Shown here: positions 1-10,400 of the stretch, in pieces
Layout of the letters: every line of letters begins with the position of its first letter
Numbering within the stretch: position 1 is the first letter of the stretch
Source: an uncultured Dongia sp.
GTDB lineage: Bacteria > Pseudomonadota > Alphaproteobacteria > Dongiales > Dongiaceae
Direction: 5' to 3'
DNA: 64,000 nucleotides
Assembly: GCF_936916975.1 (NCBI RefSeq)
Contig: NZ_CAKZGO010000007.1
Span: forward strand, 124,001 to 188,000
Translations under genes and position numbers: made by a program
The notes under the pieces: generated by a model
The model's database searches: none
What the model saw: only the letters and a program-made list of their open reading frames with translations
Told to the model about the DNA's origin: nothing

Positions 1-165
1 GCCACCGAACGCCTGAAGCCAGGGCAGGATTCGAAGAAGGCCTATGATCTGGTTGAAGAGCTGGAGGCGCGCCTCGAGGAAGGTGCGGTGAAGGCGGCCG
101 AACGCGTCATACAAATCCGCAATCCGAAACCGGAAAGCAAAGAGGGTGAGCCCGCGCCGCAATAA
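1..165 (+). CDS. C-terminal end of an unidentified protein (cut by window start)
   Basis: An open frame runs from the first base to a TAA at 163-165 and gives the last 54 residues of a protein. The tail is rich in Glu, Lys and Ala, looks helical and charged, and ends in a Pro/Glu-rich stretch. No family can be assigned from this fragment. It converges on the lipoprotein gene, with only two bases between the two stop codons. That tight packing and the absence of stops support it as coding, but the product is unknown. Confidence 0.55.
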   Translation, partial: ATERLKPGQDSKKAYDLVEELEARLEEGAVKAAERVIQIRNPKPESKEGEPAPQ

Positions 166-167
166 CT

Positions 168-803
168 CTACGGATAGGTTGACGTGGCGTAGATTTTTTC
201 CAGCCGCGTGATCGTCTCGGCCGTTGAGAGCACCGCGTCCGACGCTGCTGGAGCCTTCACCAGATCAACGGTCAGGACAGATGTCGCCTTGCCCTTCGCC
301 GAACGCGTTTCGGAACAGGCGTAATCGTCCGGCCAACCGTAATAGCCGCGATGATGGCGATACCCATAGCCATATCCACCATATCCATATCCGTAACCCG
401 GATAGCCCCAGAAGCCGGGCGCACCCCAGAACGGCGCGGCCCGGCAGCGCGGGTAGGATTGCACATCGACATCGCTGTCGGTTTTTTCACTGACGATGCG
501 GATGGCGGGAATGCCGCGCTCTTGGGCGATGCGCGCGGCACGCAGCAAGGCGAGGTCATGGACCTTTTCCTTTTCGGCGCTGATGCGGGCGTCCTCGCGC
601 GGGGTGCGTGAAGAAACCGTCACCTCGGCACCGCGATAGGTGACCTCGACCGTATCGTCATCAACATTACGATCGCTGAAGCCAAAATTGCCGGCGACAG
701 ATAGCGGTTGCATGGCCGGGCGCGGCGGTGCCGGGGTTGTACAGGCGGCGAGCACCAGAGCTGCGGTCGCCAGCACGGACATGTGGAATGGGTGTATTTT
801 CAT
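168..803 (-). CDS. Lipoprotein, CC0125/CC1285-like
   Basis: 211 residues. It has a short charged N-terminus, a hydrophobic stretch and the lipobox LAAC with Cys21, so it should be lipidated and anchored in the envelope. Residues about 38-100 (GFSDRNVDDDTVEVTYRG, then an Ala/Leu-rich helix) resemble the small CC0125/CC1285 lipoprotein family of alphaproteobacteria, in which the conserved part begins with a G-[FY]-S-[DE] motif and a VTYRG-like strand. Residues about 127-150 form an unusual Gly/Tyr-rich loop followed by paired His and Arg. No enzymatic motif is visible. The family is of unknown function, so only the location is secure. Confidence 0.75.
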   Translation of the reverse strand: MKIHPFHMSVLATAALVLAACTTPAPPRPAMQPLSVAGNFGFSDRNVDDDTVEVTYRGAEVTVSSRTPREDARISAEKEKVHDLALLRAARIAQERGIPAIRIVSEKTDSDVDVQSYPRCRAAPFWGAPGFWGYPGYGYGYGGYGYGYRHHRGYYGWPDDYACSETRSAKGKATSVLTVDLVKAPAASDAVLSTAETITRLEKIYATSTYP

Positions 804-877
804 GGCCTAAATATAACACCGGCGTCCACGATCGGCTCCGGACGGGATGGTACACTCAAGAAAATGTGATCGGATTC

Positions 878-2101
878 TTATCGCCACTCCGCGTCAGGAT
901 TGGCGAGGACAGCCGGGCTGAGGGCAAGGCAATAACCCTTCTCCGCCCATACCTTTTTGCAGGCCTTACCCGCTTCCGCCTGATCGAGGCCGACCAGGAG
1001 GGCCGAATAGCGTGTCAGACCTTCCCAGGTGCGCTGGATAATTGCGGGGCGGCCCTTCTTGATCACGTCCTTCAGCTTCACTTTCATGCCGGCAATGGTG
1101 CTCTCAGCCTGCCCTTTTTGCGGAAAGGCGCCGAAGACAACACCCCAGCCGGAAATACGTGCGGTCGAGGTGATGGTCGAATTGCCTTCCTCCACGACAC
1201 GTTGGTTGCAATCACCACCTTTCAGCAAGGTCGGCGGCGGGCCTTGTTCAGCGGTCGAGACCTTGATGGGCATGTCCTTCAGCTTGATTCCGCCCTTGCC
1301 GTCCTCGGCAAAACCGGCATTGAGCAACTTCGTCATCAGTGCTGCCCGTTCGCCGCGATTGCTGCCGCCCAGGACGACGCCGATTAGGCGACGGCCGTTC
1401 CGCTTGGCCGACGCCACCAGATTGTAGCCGGAGCCGCAGGTGAAACCGGTCTTCATGCCGTCCGCCCCCTGATAGGAAGACAGGATGCCGTTGACCGAGG
1501 GCTGCGTCCGCCCGGCGATGGTTACCGAGCGTTTGCTGAAGAAATGATAGTGCTCCGGGTAATTGTCCAGAATCCGCATGGCGAGCAGCGCCATGTCGTG
1601 CGCGGTCGTCACCTGGCCAGCATTGGGCAGGCCCGAAGCATTGCGGAACTCGCTCCGGGTCATGCCGATGGCATGCGCGGTGTGGGTCATCATGCTGGCA
1701 AAACGCTCCTCCGTGCCGCCGATCGCTTCAGCCAGCGCCACAGCGGCATCATTGCCGGAAACCACAATCATTGCAGTAAGAGCTTGTTCCACCGTGATCT
1801 TTTGGCCGGTCTTGAGGCCGAACTTGGTCGGCGATTGACCAGCGGCAGCGGCAGAGACGGTGATCTTGTCGGCAAATTGCAGTTTGCCCGACTTGGCAGC
1901 TTCAAACACCATGAAGGCCGTCATCATTTTGGTGAGCGAGGCGGGGTACCAGAGGGCATTTGCGCCATCGGCACGTAGCACGGCGCCGTCCGTCGCATCC
2001 ACCAGGACACTGACATTGCGGGCTGCTGCCGGTACCGCGGCAAGCCCAACAAATAGGGCGAGAATGGCCCAAATCCACCGCGCAGAAGCCTTCAGCAACA
2101 T
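878..2101 (-). CDS. D-alanyl-D-alanine carboxypeptidase (PBP5/6 type, S11) with SPOR domain
   Basis: Trims the terminal D-Ala from peptidoglycan pentapeptides in the periplasm. Counted from the chosen start, a signal peptide ends near AAA-R28, the catalytic SxxK is S55-L-T-K58, the second motif is S115-G-N, and the third is K217-T-G. The C-terminal ~80 residues (GWGVVFGAF, then KGRPAIIQRT and RYSALLVG) form a SPOR domain, which binds denuded septal glycan and suggests a division-site role. The frame is open to 2155, but the ATG at 2101 is preferred because GAGGGAA lies just before it and the signal peptide begins there. It is divergent from the Sel1-repeat gene. The 119-base gap between them carries a small dyad (TGCGAC-AA-GTCGCA, 2148-2161). 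Confidence 0.93.
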   Translation of the reverse strand: MLLKASARWIWAILALFVGLAAVPAAARNVSVLVDATDGAVLRADGANALWYPASLTKMMTAFMVFEAAKSGKLQFADKITVSAAAAGQSPTKFGLKTGQKITVEQALTAMIVVSGNDAAVALAEAIGGTEERFASMMTHTAHAIGMTRSEFRNASGLPNAGQVTTAHDMALLAMRILDNYPEHYHFFSKRSVTIAGRTQPSVNGILSSYQGADGMKTGFTCGSGYNLVASAKRNGRRLIGVVLGGSNRGERAALMTKLLNAGFAEDGKGGIKLKDMPIKVSTAEQGPPPTLLKGGDCNQRVVEEGNSTITSTARISGWGVVFGAFPQKGQAESTIAGMKVKLKDVIKKGRPAIIQRTWEGLTRYSALLVGLDQAEAGKACKKVWAEKGYCLALSPAVLANPDAEWR

Positions 2102-2220
2102 ACTTCCCTCAAATCCCAAAATGGGGTTGGATGTTAAGACATGAGTCTGCGACAAGTCGCAAGCGTTATAGGCATTGTTCCGGGGGTTTACGACGGTAAG
2201 CTTCCGGAATTGGAAGGGTT

Positions 2221-3954
2221 TTGGGGGTATCTGTGATCCGAATCACGCGCAATCTCATGGTCGGTGGGTTTTTGAGCCTGGCTGTCCTGGCGGGGGCTTC
2301 TGTCTTCGCCGCCCTGCCCGCTCGGGCCGATTATCAGAGTGGCGTCGACGCCTATTACAAGGGTGATTTCCGGGCTGCCTATGATGCTTGGTTGCCGTTG
2401 GCGGAGGCCGGAGATGCGGTCGCGCAGAACAGCCTTGGAGCCCTTTACGATCACGGTCTGGGTGTCACCGAGGACAATTTGGAGGCGGCACGCTGGTATG
2501 AGATGGCGGCGCAACAGGGCATGCCGCTCGCCATGCGCAATCTGGGAACCCAATACGCGACCGGCCATGGTCTGCCATACGATCTCGAGGCGGCCAAACA
2601 GTGGTATGAGCGCGCGGCGGCTGCCGGCGACCAGCAATCGGTCGCCCTGCTCAATCATTTGCGCCCATCGACGGCGCCGGTGGACGCTTCTGCGGCAGCT
2701 GTCACCCCGACCTTCACCACGCCGAGCGTCACGGGCAATCTCGCAGAGCCAGGCGAGGCTGCCGTTGCGCCTGAGGCAACCAGTTCGATCGCCGACAGTT
2801 CGGGCAGCGACGATCTTGTCATTGCGGATGCGCCCACTGTTGCGCCCGCCGCGCCTGTTTCCGACGCGCCGATCGCCCTCGATCTGGGGAGCGAGACTGT
2901 CACCATGCCGGCGACAGGTGCGGCAACGACGCCCCAACCTGCCCCGGCGCAGCCGGTAGCCGCGCAGCCTGCTGCGGTGCAACAGGCGGCCGTAACGCCG
3001 GTCGCCCCCAGCACCCGTACCGATGGCAACTGGCTGATCGGCCAATGGCAGGGACCGTCGCTCGGTTGTCCGCAGGCGGGCGGCGTTGAGTTCACCGATA
3101 CTGAGACGCTGAGCTGGTTCGATGGCCAGGTGGCCGTGCGGCTCAGTTCCACCTATCAGATTGCCGGCGACAATATCGTCGTCACCGCCACCGGCGGCGA
3201 TGGCGTGCCGCAGCAATACACCTATCAGCGCGGCGGCGCCGACAAGATGATCATCGTCAGCATCCCGACCTCGATGCCGAAGTCACTGCTCGGGATCGCC
3301 TATCGCCGCTGCGGACCTGCACCTGCCGTGACGCAGGCAGCGAGTGCTGCGGCTCCGGCCGCTGCGCCCGTTGCCGCCGACCCCTCGCCGGTGCCGGCAG
3401 CCACGCCGATCATCAGCGCAGCACCTGCTGCAAGTACCCCGGCAGCCAGCACCGCAGCCCCAACAACCACCAGCGAATACTCACTCGCAGAAGAGCCGGT
3501 GGTCGGCAATGCAACCGCCGCCGCCGGTTGGAAGGCATTCGAGCAGGGGCAATACGAACAGGCCCTCGCGACCTTCAAATCTCTCGGTGAAGCGGGTGAC
3601 ACCAACATGCAGGTGATCGTCGGCAACATCTATGATTATGGCCAGGGCGTGCCGCAGGACGATGTGCAGGCGATGCAGTGGTATCTGATGGCGGCCGAGC
3701 GCGGCAATCCAAAGGGCCAGTATCAGGCCGGCGCGCTCTATTATCGCAGTCAGGGTGTGCCGCAGGACCTGATCGAATCCTATCGCTGGCTGACCCTGGC
3801 GGCGGAAGGGCCGTCTGCCGGTATGGCCAGCGACCCCAGCCAATCGAGCAATTTGCAGGCTAAGACTCTGCTCAATACGGTGGCCAGCGAAATGAGCGCT
3901 GCCGACATCGCCACGGCAAAGGCGCTGGCCAAGAAGTCCAAGAAGAAAAACTGA
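2221..3954 (+). CDS. Exported Sel1-like repeat protein with two repeat arrays
   Basis: 577 residues from a TTG start. GTG at 2233 (after a GGGGG run) or ATG at 2257 are equally possible, and all keep the signal peptide that ends at LPARA-D. Residues about 37-145 hold three Sel1/TPR-like repeats (AQNSLGALYDHGLGV and similar). A long Ala/Pro/Val-rich linker follows. Residues about 268-370 form a compact beta-rich segment beginning NWLIGQWQGPSLGC. A second low-complexity linker leads to another Sel1 array (about 440-540), and the protein ends in a Lys-rich tail. Such proteins are usually periplasmic scaffolds. The partner is not evident from the sequence. Confidence 0.85.
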   Translation: MGVSVIRITRNLMVGGFLSLAVLAGASVFAALPARADYQSGVDAYYKGDFRAAYDAWLPLAEAGDAVAQNSLGALYDHGLGVTEDNLEAARWYEMAAQQGMPLAMRNLGTQYATGHGLPYDLEAAKQWYERAAAAGDQQSVALLNHLRPSTAPVDASAAAVTPTFTTPSVTGNLAEPGEAAVAPEATSSIADSSGSDDLVIADAPTVAPAAPVSDAPIALDLGSETVTMPATGAATTPQPAPAQPVAAQPAAVQQAAVTPVAPSTRTDGNWLIGQWQGPSLGCPQAGGVEFTDTETLSWFDGQVAVRLSSTYQIAGDNIVVTATGGDGVPQQYTYQRGGADKMIIVSIPTSMPKSLLGIAYRRCGPAPAVTQAASAAAPAAAPVAADPSPVPAATPIISAAPAASTPAASTAAPTTTSEYSLAEEPVVGNATAAAGWKAFEQGQYEQALATFKSLGEAGDTNMQVIVGNIYDYGQGVPQDDVQAMQWYLMAAERGNPKGQYQAGALYYRSQGVPQDLIESYRWLTLAAEGPSAGMASDPSQSSNLQAKTLLNTVASEMSAADIATAKALAKKSKKKN

Positions 3955-3980
3955 CGACCGCCTCTTTCCGGAGTTCCCCC

Positions 3981-5381
3981 ATGACCACCAACCTCGCCTT
4001 CGATGCGGCCGATCTTGCCGCCAAGGACCGCGCGCATCTCATCCACCCCTGGGTCGATCTCGGCCTCGTCAAAGACACCGAACCGTTGATCGTGTCAGCA
4101 GCCGAAGGCGCCTATGTCTACAACGTGCAGGGCCAGAAGATGCTGGACGGCATCGGCGGCATGTGGTGCGTCAATGCGGGCTATGGCCGTGGCGAGATCG
4201 CCGATGCGATGGCCGACCAGGCGCGGCGGATGGCCTATTTTTCGCCCTTCGGCGTCATCGGCAACCCTCCGGCGATCGAATTTGCGCATCGCCTGACACA
4301 GCACACGCCGGGTGATCTCAAGCACGTCTTCTTCACGACAGGCGGTTCGACTGCCGTCGATTCAGCTTTGCGCTTCGTCCATTTCTACAACAACTTCCAC
4401 GGTCGACCGAAGAAGAAGCAGATCATCACGCGGGAATACGCCTATCACGGCTCGACCTATCTGACGGCCTCCGTCTCTGGCAAGCCCGCCGATCGCGGCA
4501 ATATGGATCTGGAGACCGGCTTCATCCATCACCTCTCGGCCCCCAATCCCTATCGCAGGCCTGACGGCATGTCGATGGAGGCATTCTGCGACGCTAAAGT
4601 AAAGGAGCTCGAGGACAAGATTCTGGCTCTGGGGCCCGACAACGTCGCCTGCTTCATCGCCGAGCCCCTGCTCGCGTCGGGTGGCGTTATCGTGCCACCG
4701 CCCGGCTATCAGCGCCGCACCTGGGAAGTGTGCAAGAAGTACGACGTGCTCTATATCTCGGATGAAGTCGTCACCGGCTTCGGCCGGTTGGGGCATATCT
4801 TTGCCTCAAAGGAAGTATTCGATATCGAGCCGGATATCATCACCTGCGCCAAGGGTCTGACCTCTGGCTATGTCCCGCTGGGCGCCATGATCGTCTCGGA
4901 CAAGCTCTATTCGACGCTAACTGACAAGGCCGGACGCGGTCAGACTTTCGCCAACGGCTATACCTATTCGGCGCATCCGGTATCCTGTGCCGCCGGCATG
5001 GCCAATCTCGATATCTTCGAGCGCGAAGACATTTGCGGCCATGTGCGCAAAACAGGCCCCTACTTTCATGAGCGGCTCCGCGAACTCAGCGCGCTCGACA
5101 TGGTCGGCGACGTGCGCGGCAGCCACTTCATGGTCTGCGTTGAGTACACGTCGGACAAGAAGAACAAGACCGTGCCGCCGGCCGACTGGAATGTCGGCAA
5201 GCGCATCTTCGAGAAATGCCAGGAAAAGGGCCTGCTCGTGCGACCGCTCGGCCATCTCATCGTCATGTCGCCGCCATTGATCATCAACCGCGCGCAGATC
5301 GACTTTGCGGTCGAGACGTTGCGGGCGGGCATCGTCGAGGTGATGGATGATCTCAAGCGCGAAGGGCTGTGGAATGCCTGA
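3981..5381 (+). CDS. Class III (omega) aminotransferase, PLP-dependent
   Basis: 466 residues. It transfers an amino group from an omega-amino acid or diamine to a keto acid such as pyruvate. The family features are complete: the glycine-rich phosphate-binding TTGGSTAVD, the ISDEVVTGFGR segment with the PLP-ring Asp, the Schiff-base Lys291 in CAKGLTSGYVPLG, and the downstream GYTYSAHP. The N-terminal HPWVDLG and the GGMWCVNAGYG stretch resemble the putrescine/taurine/beta-alanine branch, but the natural substrate cannot be read from sequence. It starts 26 bases after the Sel1 gene and ends directly against the convergent pbpC stop. An acetylornithine or GABA transaminase is less likely because of the N-terminal motif. 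Confidence 0.9.
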   Translation: MTTNLAFDAADLAAKDRAHLIHPWVDLGLVKDTEPLIVSAAEGAYVYNVQGQKMLDGIGGMWCVNAGYGRGEIADAMADQARRMAYFSPFGVIGNPPAIEFAHRLTQHTPGDLKHVFFTTGGSTAVDSALRFVHFYNNFHGRPKKKQIITREYAYHGSTYLTASVSGKPADRGNMDLETGFIHHLSAPNPYRRPDGMSMEAFCDAKVKELEDKILALGPDNVACFIAEPLLASGGVIVPPPGYQRRTWEVCKKYDVLYISDEVVTGFGRLGHIFASKEVFDIEPDIITCAKGLTSGYVPLGAMIVSDKLYSTLTDKAGRGQTFANGYTYSAHPVSCAAGMANLDIFEREDICGHVRKTGPYFHERLRELSALDMVGDVRGSHFMVCVEYTSDKKNKTVPPADWNVGKRIFEKCQEKGLLVRPLGHLIVMSPPLIINRAQIDFAVETLRAGIVEVMDDLKREGLWNA

Positions 5382-7478
5382 TTACTTGAGCCAGATCTCG
5401 GCGCTGGCGGATTTGCCGCCGGCGTCGATGACGGTGACGCGCTGCGCGCCCTTGCCGTCCGGATCCCACTGCGCCTGGCGCAGATAAGGCGGCGAGCTCA
5501 CGGGCTTGCCGTTGACCAGCCAGCGTAAGGGCAGGTTACCGCCCTCGGCCTTGAGCACCAGCGGCAGCAGCGGATCGCTTTCGGCAACCGGCACGGTCGA
5601 GCCGTCGAGCGGAAAGGCGATGCGCAGATTGTTCTGCGCGCGTTGTGCCGCCGCCATCATCGGCCCGGAATCATATCGCCGCAGATTGGCCGGCAGCCCG
5701 CCATTGCCGACCAGCAGAGCACCGGCTGGCGGTGTTCCCGCCAAGGCGCTTTCGCTTGGCGGCAATTGGTCGAAGGCTTCGAACAGCAGAGGTGCTGCCG
5801 CATCGCGCCCCATGCGGCCGCCGGAAAACGAGCCGTCCGGCCGTCCGACCCATATGCCGATCGTGTAGTCCCTTGTGTAGCCGATTGCCCAGGCATCGCG
5901 GTAGCCATAGGATGTGCCGGTCTTGTAGGCGATGCGGCTCGCCTGCCGCCGATTGCCGGAGGCCAGCCATGACGCCGGCGGCGGTGTGTCTTCCAGAATG
6001 CGCGTTACATAATAACTGCCGAGCGCACCGATGAAGGGCTTGGCTTCAGCGCTGGGCGCGCCGGCGAGAAAATTGAGTGCGCGCACCTGGCCTTCCTCCG
6101 AGAATGAGGCGTAGAGCGCCACCATCTCTTCCAAAGTGACGCCGACACCGCCCAGTACAATTGGCAGGCCCGGCCGCCCCGCATCCTTGGGCAGATGCAG
6201 CGGAAAACCGGCATCGGTCAGCTTCTGCGCGAAGGGCGGTGCGCCGATCGCATCCATCAGGGTGACCGCCGGCAAATTCAGCGACAGCTGCAACGCCTCG
6301 CGGGCGGAAATTTCGCCGCGGAACATATGGTCGAAATTCTCCGGCGCCCAATCGCCGAAGCGCATCGGCTGGTCGACCATGATCGTGTCTGGATGCACCA
6401 CCAACTCATCAAATGCCATGCCATAGATGAACGGCTTCAAGGCCGAACCCGGCGAACGGACGGCGGAAACCATGTCGATCGGGCCGAACTGGCGTCTGTC
6501 GAAATAATTGGCCGAACCGAGATAGGCCAACACCCGGCGCCCGTCATTGGCGACCACCAGAGCCGCCATCGTGGCCCCCGGTTCCAGATTGACCGACCGG
6601 CGCAGCAGCAAGGTCTGCAATCTCCGCTGCAGCTCATGATCGATGGTGGTGTGAATGACCGCGTCGTTGGGCAACGCACGCCGCAGGCGTTCGGCAAGGT
6701 GCGGCGCATCGCTGAGCGCCGGCATGCGCCGCACGGGAATCTTTTCAGCCAGCGCTGTCTCATAGCTCGGCTGATCGATCTCGCCTTCCGCCAGCAGTCG
6801 CGCGAGGACCTTGTCACGCGCGCGCTTGGCGGCCTCCGGGAAACGATCAGGTCGCAAGCGCTCCGGGCTCTGCGGCAAGGCCACCAGCAAGGCCGCTTCG
6901 GCCTCGGTCAGATATTGCGGCTCCTTGCCGAAATAGCCGAGGCTGGCGGCACGCACGCCCTCGAGGTTGCCGCCATAGGGCGCCAGCGTCAGATAGATAT
7001 CGAGCACACCCTCGCCGCCCAGCCGCCAGGTGAGCTGCAAGGCGCGCAAGGCTTCTATCGCCTTCGCCTCCAGCCCGCGCGGGCGCGGCTCCAGGAGGCG
7101 TGCGGTCTGCATGGTGAGGGTCGATGCTCCGGACACCACCTCCCCCGCCGTTGCCGCCTGAAAGCCGGCACGTATCACCGCCAGCGGATCGACACCCGGA
7201 TGCCAGCCGAAGCGGCCGTCTTCGAAGGTTTTCAGATAGCGCAGGAATTTCGGATCAACCTCGCCGGTCTTGGCCGGGAAACGCCATGCGCCGTCTGCGG
7301 TCGCAAACGCCCGTAGCACGCTGTCATCCGATGCCAGCACCAAGGTCGAATGATCCCGCAGCCGCCCCATGAACGGCGGATAGATCTGGTCGACCACCAG
7401 CCCGGCCACCATCGCCAGCAGGACAAGCCCGCTGGCGATGATGCCTATATGTCTGAGCCTCTGGCGCTGCCTTATCAT
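5382..7478 (-). CDS. pbpC: Penicillin-binding protein 1C (bifunctional GT51 / transpeptidase-like)
   Basis: 698 residues. One N-terminal membrane segment lies at about 11-30. The GT51 glycosyltransferase domain has the catalytic-Glu motif FEDGRF (E86) and the TLTMQ motif at about 120-124. The transpeptidase-like domain has the nucleophile motif S345-A-L-K348, then SLN and KTGTSYGYRDAW. The C-terminal ~90 residues are the BiPBP_C domain typical of PBP1C. It is 11 bases downstream of the alpha-2-macroglobulin gene and clearly in one operon with it. This is the classic pairing, in which the macroglobulin is thought to trap proteases once the wall is breached and PBP1C to repair it. Confidence 0.95.
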   Translation of the reverse strand: MIRQRQRLRHIGIIASGLVLLAMVAGLVVDQIYPPFMGRLRDHSTLVLASDDSVLRAFATADGAWRFPAKTGEVDPKFLRYLKTFEDGRFGWHPGVDPLAVIRAGFQAATAGEVVSGASTLTMQTARLLEPRPRGLEAKAIEALRALQLTWRLGGEGVLDIYLTLAPYGGNLEGVRAASLGYFGKEPQYLTEAEAALLVALPQSPERLRPDRFPEAAKRARDKVLARLLAEGEIDQPSYETALAEKIPVRRMPALSDAPHLAERLRRALPNDAVIHTTIDHELQRRLQTLLLRRSVNLEPGATMAALVVANDGRRVLAYLGSANYFDRRQFGPIDMVSAVRSPGSALKPFIYGMAFDELVVHPDTIMVDQPMRFGDWAPENFDHMFRGEISAREALQLSLNLPAVTLMDAIGAPPFAQKLTDAGFPLHLPKDAGRPGLPIVLGGVGVTLEEMVALYASFSEEGQVRALNFLAGAPSAEAKPFIGALGSYYVTRILEDTPPPASWLASGNRRQASRIAYKTGTSYGYRDAWAIGYTRDYTIGIWVGRPDGSFSGGRMGRDAAAPLLFEAFDQLPPSESALAGTPPAGALLVGNGGLPANLRRYDSGPMMAAAQRAQNNLRIAFPLDGSTVPVAESDPLLPLVLKAEGGNLPLRWLVNGKPVSSPPYLRQAQWDPDGKGAQRVTVIDAGGKSASAEIWLK

Positions 7479-7489
7479 GGCGACCGCGG

Positions 7490-10400
7490 TCAGTAGGCCG
7501 CGATCGTCAACTGGTCGCGGCCACCACGACCGCGAACGTCGGGGGCATACATGTCCTCGATCTGCACCGCCGGCACGGTATAGGAACCGGGGGTTACCGC
7601 GCGGACCATATAGGCCGCGTTGAAGGTGCCGGACTCACTGTTGGCATCGACATCGAGCGCGCCGATATAGCGGTCGTCCAGGAACTCGCTATAGGTAAGC
7701 GAGGTCAAGGTCGGCAGCCAGGACAGATCGCCGGTGCGCCGCGTATCGGTGAGGCGCTCGTTCTCGATCTCGAAACCCGCCGGCAGCAGATCGACCACCA
7801 GGGCACGCCGATAATCGGCGGCCTTGACGGTGCCGCTGATGACCGCAACCAGTACGTCGTTCTGTCGCACGGTCTTGAGATCCACCGGCTCGCCGGTCAG
7901 CGTGTAGTAGACACGCGTGATCTCAAAGCCACTTTGTTCCGGCGGCAGTTCGGCGATCGGCACACCGACAACCGTCGCCTTGGCATAGACCGGCTCAGTC
8001 CCGTTATTGGTGAAGATCGACCCCATGCCCAGATCATTGCCCGCGAGATGCAGGAAATAGGGCTTCGATTGGCTGACACTCGCCTCCGCATCGCGACCGA
8101 TGCTGATCTCCGATTGAGCGGATGCCGTCGTCGCCTTGGCGGCCATCAGAATCCAGACTTGCTCCTGAGTGCTGAGATAACCGCGCCCTGCCTGCATATT
8201 GGCAAGCGTGTCGAGATAGGTCGTGGGATCACGGCCCGGCAGCTTCGCTTCGCTGAGCAGCGTCACGATGGCGGCAAGATCGCGCAGATCCGACCCGTAG
8301 TCTCGCATATGCCGCCGCGCCCGGTTGACTGCCAGCAAGGCTGCATCGAACGCGCCATTGGCGCGGGCGATATCGCCGTTGAGGGCGAGTGCCGTACCAA
8401 GCTGGGCCAAGGCAAGGCCCGTCGGCATGCGGTCGAGATAGTTGTCGGCGAGATAACGCAGTTCGCTGAGTTTGGCTTCCTTGGCCTTCGCCAGCACATA
8501 GACCGCATAGGCCCGTGCCGCGAGATTGTCGGCGCTGTCATTGTTGTAATCGGTCGCCACATAACGCAACCCGTCGAGGCCGTGGTTATAGGCAATGTCG
8601 GAGACCTCGTAACCGCGGGCGCGCGCTTGGGTCAGGAAATCCATGGCGAACGCTGACAACCAGTTCTCCGGCGGGCTGAAGCTGGTCCACAGGCCGAATA
8701 GCCCATCGCTGCGCTGGCGTTCGAGAACCCGGCCGATGGCACCCTGCACTTCCTTCGGATCGCTCTTGGCGTATTTGTTCTCGAGGCTCCAGATCTCCGC
8801 CACCTCGTTGGTGAAGAGCAAGGGGAACGCAACGCTGGTTGTCTGCTCAAGGCAGCCATAGGGATAGTGATAGAGATCGGCCAGCACGCTCTGCACGTCG
8901 AGATTGGGATGCGGACTGAACGACAGGCGCAGATCCGATGTCTCCGGCAGGAAGTCTGCCAAGGCATTGGCCGAGACTTTCAGCGGCGCCCCCGGCAACA
9001 ATCGCTGCGTGAGTGTTTGGCTGATCGCCGGTTGCGACGGACGCACGGGCAGATTGACGTCACGCGTCAGCGCAAAGCCCTCCGGCCCCTTCATGGCGAC
9101 GGTGACATGACCCTCGCCGACACTGAGGCCCTGGATACCGATGCGCCAGTCATGGCTCGCCCCCTTGGCGAGATCGACCGTGAGATGCGTCTCTCCGGTG
9201 AGGCGCAGATTGGCGCTGGCCGTGAGATCGATTTCATACGTCCCCGCCGCACCTTCGACATTCTGGAGTGACAACGACACGGCGCTGTTGTCGCCGGGCG
9301 CCAGGAAGCGTGCCGCCGATGCCAATGCCACGACCGGATCGCGGACGATAAGATCGGCATCAGTCGCACCGACATTCTGCTCGTCCCAGGCCACCGCCAT
9401 CAACCGCAGGCGACCGTTATAGTCCGGCACCTCGAACTTGATCAGCGCCTTGCCCTCGGTATCCAGCTTGACGATGCCGGAGAACAGCGCCACCAGCTTG
9501 ATTTCCTTGGGTGCGCCGCGCTTGGCGAGGCCTTCGCCGTCACCGCCGGAGCGGATGACGCCGCGCTTGCCTTCCTTGCCGTCGATCAATTGGCCATAGA
9601 GGTCGCGGATCTCGACCCCAAGACGACGCTTGCCGAAATAATGATCGAGTGGGTCCGGCGTCGCAAAATCGGTCAGCAGAAGAATGCCTTCGTCCACCGC
9701 AGCCAAGGTGACATAAGCGTCCTTCCCGGCAAGATTGGTGACGGTCACCGGTATCTCGACCGCCTGACGCGGCTTCATGCTCTCCGGCACGGTCATCGAA
9801 ATCTGCAATTCGCGCGGCTTGGGATCGATGGCGAGCCAGGTAAGCCCGATGGCCCGGCCGGGACCATGCTCGTTCGCCTTGCCGGCACGATAGGCATTCA
9901 CCAGCACATAGGCGCCGGCGCCCCATTTCTTGTCGACATCAATCTTGATGGTCTTGCCATCTGCAGGCACCGAGACGGCGAAGCTGTCGATGACATGATC
10001 GGTGGCGATCGTCACCTGCGCCTCGCCAGCAAACGGCGCGCTCAGGCGGATCTCGGCCGTGTCATCAACGCCATAGAGTTCCTTGTCGGCCACCACCTGC
10101 ATCTTGTCTGGCGTGCCGCCAGTACCAGGTGCCGACCACCAGCCGGCATAGAAGCGGACGGAACTGGCTGTCCCGCTGGCCGCATCGAATACCTCCAGGC
10201 GATAGCGGCCCCAATCGACCGGCAGCGCAAGTTTGCCCGGTTGATCAGCCGTCACTGCTACGGCGCCAGTCGACGATTCCGCATCGCGCACGACATAGTC
10301 ATAGTCCCAGCGGTTGTCGCGATAGAACCAGACGTAATCCCAGTCTTCTTTCACCAGACGATAGGAGAGATCGGGCTGGGCGACGGTCTTGCCGTCACGG